Positions 8,214 through 10,911 of a stretch of DNA of 10,911 nucleotides are shown here, piece by piece. The position numbers were made by a program, and so were the translations under genes. Origin of the DNA: an uncultured Acetatifactor sp. (GTDB lineage: Bacteria; Bacillota; Clostridia; Lachnospirales; Lachnospiraceae). Numbering within the stretch: the first letter of the stretch is position 1; each line of letters starts with the position of its first letter. The stretch covers positions 1 to 10,911 of the forward strand of contig CANRZC010000052.1 in NCBI GenBank assembly GCA_947644185.1. The letters run 5' to 3'. The notes under the pieces are model-generated. The model had not been told where the DNA came from, made no database searches, and saw only the letters and a list, made by a program, of their open reading frames with translations.

Positions 8214-8972
8214 CTACAGCCTTCTCTTCACAGCTCTGACTGCCCAAAAGCAAAAATGCCAGGCACTGCGCGGAACACTCAATCCTTCGTTTCGGCGATA
8301 AAGATGCCAGATTCGCCGCAATGCCTCCAGCTTATTGGCGGAAAGCGTGTTCCCTGAGCGCCTGTATCGCACCAGATTTTCGTCCAGGCCATAGGCTGTA
8401 TACCCCTCCCGCAATACCCGAAACCATAGGGCTGTATCCTCACTTTTGACCGCTGGCATCTCCAGTAATTCTCTGTCAATCTTAGCAGTGTCAAACATAA
8501 CAGTGGTGGTAAAAATGGTGGTATTGCTCAAAACCTGCCGATAGCACAGCATATCTGGTACATGGACCACCTTCCCTGTGCCCCTGCCCTGTTCGTCTGC
8601 AAACTCGTAGCCAGTAAAGACAAAGGCAGCTTCCTTTTCCCGCATAAACTGCAGCTCCTTCTCCAGCTTCTCCGGTACCCATAGATCGTCTGCATCCAAA
8701 TAGGCAATATATCTTCCCCTCGCCTCTTTTATCCCTCTGTTTCTGGCTTTGGCTGCTCCCATGTTGGTAGGCTGCCGGATCAGACGTATCCGGTTGTCCC
8801 TCTGCTCCTCTAAGCACTGTTCTATGACAGAGAGACTTTTGTCCTTGCTGCAATCCTCCACCAGCAGAAGCTCCCACTCTGTATAAGTCTGCGCTGTCAC
8901 ACAGGCAATTGTCTCTGCAATATAGTTCTCTGCATTGTACACAGGCACGATGATGCTGACCAGCTCATCCAT
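8214..8972 (-). CDS. TuaG-like family 2 glycosyltransferase
   Basis: Predicted 252-residue cytoplasmic GT-A glycosyltransferase. Motifs in order: LVSIIVPVYNAENYI (4-18), LLLVEDCSKDKSL (35-47), TNMGAAKARN (69-78), the metal-binding DADD (93-96) and KSEDTALW (176-183), whose E178-D179 pair is the likely catalytic base. The layout and the FVFTGYEFAD segment (117-126) resemble TuaG of Bacillus teichuronic acid synthesis, from memory and not by alignment. The ATG at 8972 has AGAGGA (8978-8983) five bases away. The open frame that begins at 9047 would overlap the previous gene by 32 bases and adds 25 residues before the family's usual start. It lies directly before the initiating phosphotransferase, so it probably acts early in repeat-unit assembly, but that order is inference. 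Confidence 0.92.
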   Translation of the reverse strand: MDELVSIIVPVYNAENYIAETIACVTAQTYTEWELLLVEDCSKDKSLSVIEQCLEEQRDNRIRLIRQPTNMGAAKARNRGIKEARGRYIAYLDADDLWVPEKLEKELQFMREKEAAFVFTGYEFADEQGRGTGKVVHVPDMLCYRQVLSNTTIFTTTVMFDTAKIDRELLEMPAVKSEDTALWFRVLREGYTAYGLDENLVRYRRSGNTLSANKLEALRRIWHLYRRNEGLSVPRSAWHFCFWAVRAVKRRL

Positions 8973-9015
8973 AGCGTTCCTCTTTTCCCATGGTCTGCAC
9001 GTCAGACCACACTCC

Positions 9016-9879
9016 TTAAGTTTCTCTTTTAAAACAGGGGAAAACAAAATAATTCCCCAGCGCCTGGGCCTCTATCCCCAGCACCGCCTCTATCTGCTCT
9101 ATCATCTCTGCAGGCACTTCCACAGGGAGCAGGATACAATTAATGCCCATCTCCACCGCGTCTTGCACCCGGTCCTTCAATGTGGCAAACATTTCCTCCC
9201 TGTCTGTCTCCGGCATCCAGACCCATGTAGACTGCTCCACCCAGTCCATCCACTGAGCCAGGTCATATACCCTCTCATCATAAGTATCATACGTATATGC
9301 ATTTAGAGAGGAATCCCACACATTCCTGCCATAGGCAAGCCGTATGCTTCCATCTGCCTCTCTGATATACTCCAATATTTTCTGGGGTGCCAAAAGGCAG
9401 ATATCCTCCTGTGGCCAGGTTTCCGAAAGCATCTGTGCCACAGCGTAAGCTTTTTCCCTTTCCTCATCCCTTTGCTCCCGCTGCTCACCATTTCCTCCCA
9501 GATTTCCGCACAGCAGTATGGCCAAAAGCAATACAAGTGTCACTGGCAGTGCTTTTCTCCTGCCTCCAGCCTCTCTCTTCTCCCACTGTCCTGCCAGAAA
9601 CACTGTAAGTCCATAGGCCGTCACTGCCGTCATGGGCACCAGGCTCCAGATCCACTGGTAATCGTAAAATTTTGTCTGATAGACCATCAGTATAACTGCT
9701 GTCACTGGCAGGATACAGCAAATGCAAGTCACAGTAGAGTAGAGCAGAAAGCTCCTCTGCTCCTTCCCCTTTCCCGTAAACCAGAGAAAAAAGAGAATTA
9801 CCAATAGCAAAGCTGCCATTTTCCCGCTGCTCTTGTAGTCCGCCCATCCCAAATTGGCATTTCGAAGGAGTTCTGTCAT
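9016..9879 (-). CDS. Membrane protein, likely C-terminal half of a DUF6077-like protein
   Basis: Predicted membrane protein of 287 residues with hydrophobic segments at about 20-35, 43-66, 77-97 and 110-125. These are followed by a soluble domain (126-287) that is probably outside the cytoplasm. FYDYQWIWSLVPMTAVTAYG (71-90) recalls the late W..PM..AYg-type segment of polytopic GT-C-like and YfhO/DUF6077-like proteins; this is pattern memory, not alignment. The soluble domain has no catalytic motif I know. The ATG at 9879 overlaps the upstream stop as ATGA, has AAGGAGG (9887-9893) seven bases away, and its frame is closed by a TAA five codons upstream, so the start is secure. With the preceding gene it totals 597 residues, near what I recall for single-chain DUF6077 proteins. 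The molecular role is unknown; export or membrane-side sugar addition would fit the context. Confidence 0.75.
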   Translation of the reverse strand: MTELLRNANLGWADYKSSGKMAALLLVILFFLWFTGKGKEQRSFLLYSTVTCICCILPVTAVILMVYQTKFYDYQWIWSLVPMTAVTAYGLTVFLAGQWEKREAGGRRKALPVTLVLLLAILLCGNLGGNGEQREQRDEEREKAYAVAQMLSETWPQEDICLLAPQKILEYIREADGSIRLAYGRNVWDSSLNAYTYDTYDERVYDLAQWMDWVEQSTWVWMPETDREEMFATLKDRVQDAVEMGINCILLPVEVPAEMIEQIEAVLGIEAQALGNYFVFPCFKRET

Positions 9880-10808
9880 TTTGCATCCTCCTTATCCCTG
9901 CTGCCCACAGCCCCTCTGTGCTTAGCCCTTTTTGCAAATCCGGTTATTGCCGCCATGCCCATAGCTGCTGCCAGACAAATGCCACAGCCATAGAATGTCC
10001 ACACGATACATGCCTCTGCCAACACACTCAGCACGATACCAAACCATCTGCGCCGCAGGCACAATGAGAATACCCATGGCAAGAGCACGCCACTGCGGAT
10101 AGCCACTCCCCGCCAGCCGCAGCACAACAGATTAAATCCCTCCATGCCATAGCGGTATGCCCCCACCCACAGAAGAATGGATACCAGCAGCAGAAACCAC
10201 AGTCTCTTTCTCCCATCCTCAGGAAATAATGCCTTGGCAAGCATTGAAAAGGAGACATAACTGCTCAATAAGACTATCATTGGTATGATTTTTTGAATCA
10301 TCAGTGCAGTGGGCAAGCCTGTCCATTTGCACAGACTCCCATACAGTACAGGCAGACACAGTATTTTCAGGCGAAGTGGCATACCCTCACCGTAGGGCAG
10401 ACCAGTCATGGGATTGATCTGGTAGATGCTGTCAGAAACCAAAAAGCTTTCCACAGTCTCCGCCATTATGTCTCCTTTTCTATAGATAGCATTCCCCATA
10501 CCCATAAAAATAAGCTGCAAAACTACCATCAGGGCAAATATCGCAAATAAAAGTCTCATGGAGGCATCCAGTCCCTTTAGGGCGCTGGGCCTTGGCTTAT
10601 CTTCCCTTTTCGTGAAAATGGCCTTCCTCCTCACCAGCAGATATCCTATCCCTGCCACAGCCAAAATGCCCCACAATACCCCAAACAGCAAGGCACAGTC
10701 TGTAAATGACAGCTTTAAAAAAATAGCTGCCAGATGTGAGACTTCCGCCAGGCCGATGGTGGCAATCTCTCCTATGATGAATCTATCCCTAAAGGTAACT
10801 CTTTTCAC
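9876..10808 (-). CDS. Polytopic membrane protein, likely N-terminal part of a DUF6077-like protein
   Basis: Predicted membrane protein of 310 residues with roughly eight hydrophobic stretches (about 11-31, 38-58, 85-105, 147-160, 172-194, 203-217, 236-250 and 256-290). After the third segment comes a loop, VSDSIYQINPMTGLPYG (124-140), whose D..Y...P.TG pattern I associate with DUF6077-type proteins. Its acidic residues on the predicted outer side recall the first loop of GT-C glycosyltransferases. The C-terminus ends in a basic then acidic cytoplasmic tail. GTG is the start (10806-10808), with AGGAG (10819-10823) ten bases away. It is the first gene after the predicted promoter and is coupled to the next gene by an ATGA overlap. 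Family assignment is tentative; function unknown. It could instead be an independent small membrane protein. Confidence 0.75.
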   Translation of the reverse strand: MKRVTFRDRFIIGEIATIGLAEVSHLAAIFLKLSFTDCALLFGVLWGILAVAGIGYLLVRRKAIFTKREDKPRPSALKGLDASMRLLFAIFALMVVLQLIFMGMGNAIYRKGDIMAETVESFLVSDSIYQINPMTGLPYGEGMPLRLKILCLPVLYGSLCKWTGLPTALMIQKIIPMIVLLSSYVSFSMLAKALFPEDGRKRLWFLLLVSILLWVGAYRYGMEGFNLLCCGWRGVAIRSGVLLPWVFSLCLRRRWFGIVLSVLAEACIVWTFYGCGICLAAAMGMAAITGFAKRAKHRGAVGSRDKEDAK

Positions 10809-10818
10809 TTTCTAAAAA

Positions 10819-10823
10819 CTCCT
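10819..10823 (-). promoter_or_regulatory. Ribosome binding site for the GTG-started first gene
   Basis: AGGAG on the minus strand lies ten bases before the GTG at 10806-10808. No ATG is in a better place, so it supports GTG as the start of the first operon gene. Confidence 0.65.
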
Positions 10824-10857
10824 ATCCGCTCCATTCACAATGTGCTTCTGTGTCAAC

Positions 10858-10863
10858 ATTATA
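10858..10863 (-). promoter_or_regulatory. Probable extended -10 promoter of the operon
   Basis: On the minus strand a perfect TATAAT is preceded by TG and one base (TGG, 10864-10866), the extended -10 form used by the housekeeping sigma factor. No good -35 box is found 16-18 bases upstream, which is tolerable for extended -10 promoters. Transcription would begin near 10851, giving a leader of about 40 bases before the GTG at 10808. It is the best promoter I see in the window. Confidence 0.6.
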
Positions 10864-10911
10864 CCATCTTTACCGCAAGTTACGGGCAGAGGCCCTCAAA
10901 ACCAGGGGTTT

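Noticed and set aside
9485..9937. A 150-codon minus-strand frame across the junction of the two membrane genes
   Set aside because: It is a shifted reading of the second membrane gene. It loses the membrane segments, while the correct frame has a strong binding site and a normal hydrophobic pattern.
10851..10856. A consensus TTGACA on the minus strand upstream of the first gene
   Set aside because: No -10-like hexamer lies 16-18 bases downstream. The TATAAT is upstream of it, so the two cannot form one promoter.

Overview
The window holds one tightly packed block of ten genes, all on the minus strand, for a Wzx/Wzy-type exopolysaccharide or capsule. The organism looks like a Firmicute, most likely a gut clostridium of the Lachnospiraceae. 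Reasons are the roughly balanced base composition, strong AGGAGG-type ribosome binding sites before nearly every gene, the gene families (EpsG-type polymerase, a Wzz protein with a C-terminal NTPase-like remnant, a DUF6077-like membrane protein), and a GT4 protein whose N-terminus recalls those of this family. The taxonomic call is inference; there is no rRNA or other marker gene.

In transcription order, from the right edge leftward:
(1) 10858-10863, a probable extended -10 promoter, followed by a GTG-started gene.
(2) 10808-9876 and 9879-9016, two membrane proteins joined by an ATGA overlap. They look like the front and back halves of one DUF6077-like polytopic protein.
(3) 8972-8214, a TuaG-like family 2 glycosyltransferase.
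(4) 8193-6736, the initiating undecaprenyl-phosphate sugar phosphotransferase.
(5) 6734-5664, a Wzz-type chain-length protein whose cytoplasmic tail resembles a tyrosine kinase of the CpsD class without its ATP-binding motifs.
(6) 5667-4870, a second family 2 glycosyltransferase.
(7) 4830-3676, an EpsG-family polymerase.
(8) 3661-2342 and 2358-1156, two GT-B fold (GT4) glycosyltransferases.
(9) 1091-105, a third family 2 glycosyltransferase.
The left 104 bases hold no recognisable gene. A Shine-Dalgarno-like AGGAG six bases from the edge suggests that the operon continues.

The genes fit one pathway. The phosphotransferase puts the first sugar-1-phosphate on undecaprenyl phosphate. Up to five cytoplasmic glycosyltransferases then extend it, which would give a repeat unit of up to about six sugars if each acts once. 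The EpsG protein would polymerise flipped units and the Wzz protein would set chain length. No flippase (Wzx), no catalytic tyrosine kinase (CpsD) and no phosphatase (CpsB) is present here. They must lie outside the window or be supplied elsewhere.

For eight of the ten genes the start codon was set by the position of the ribosome binding site and the neighbouring stop codon. In seven of these the longest open frame starts 9 to 25 codons too early, or in one case 5 or 6 codons too early. I see no tRNA, rRNA, insertion sequence, CRISPR array or clear rho-independent terminator. The window looks like a fairly ordinary glycan locus. Its less usual points are the split membrane protein and the pseudo-kinase tail on the Wzz protein.
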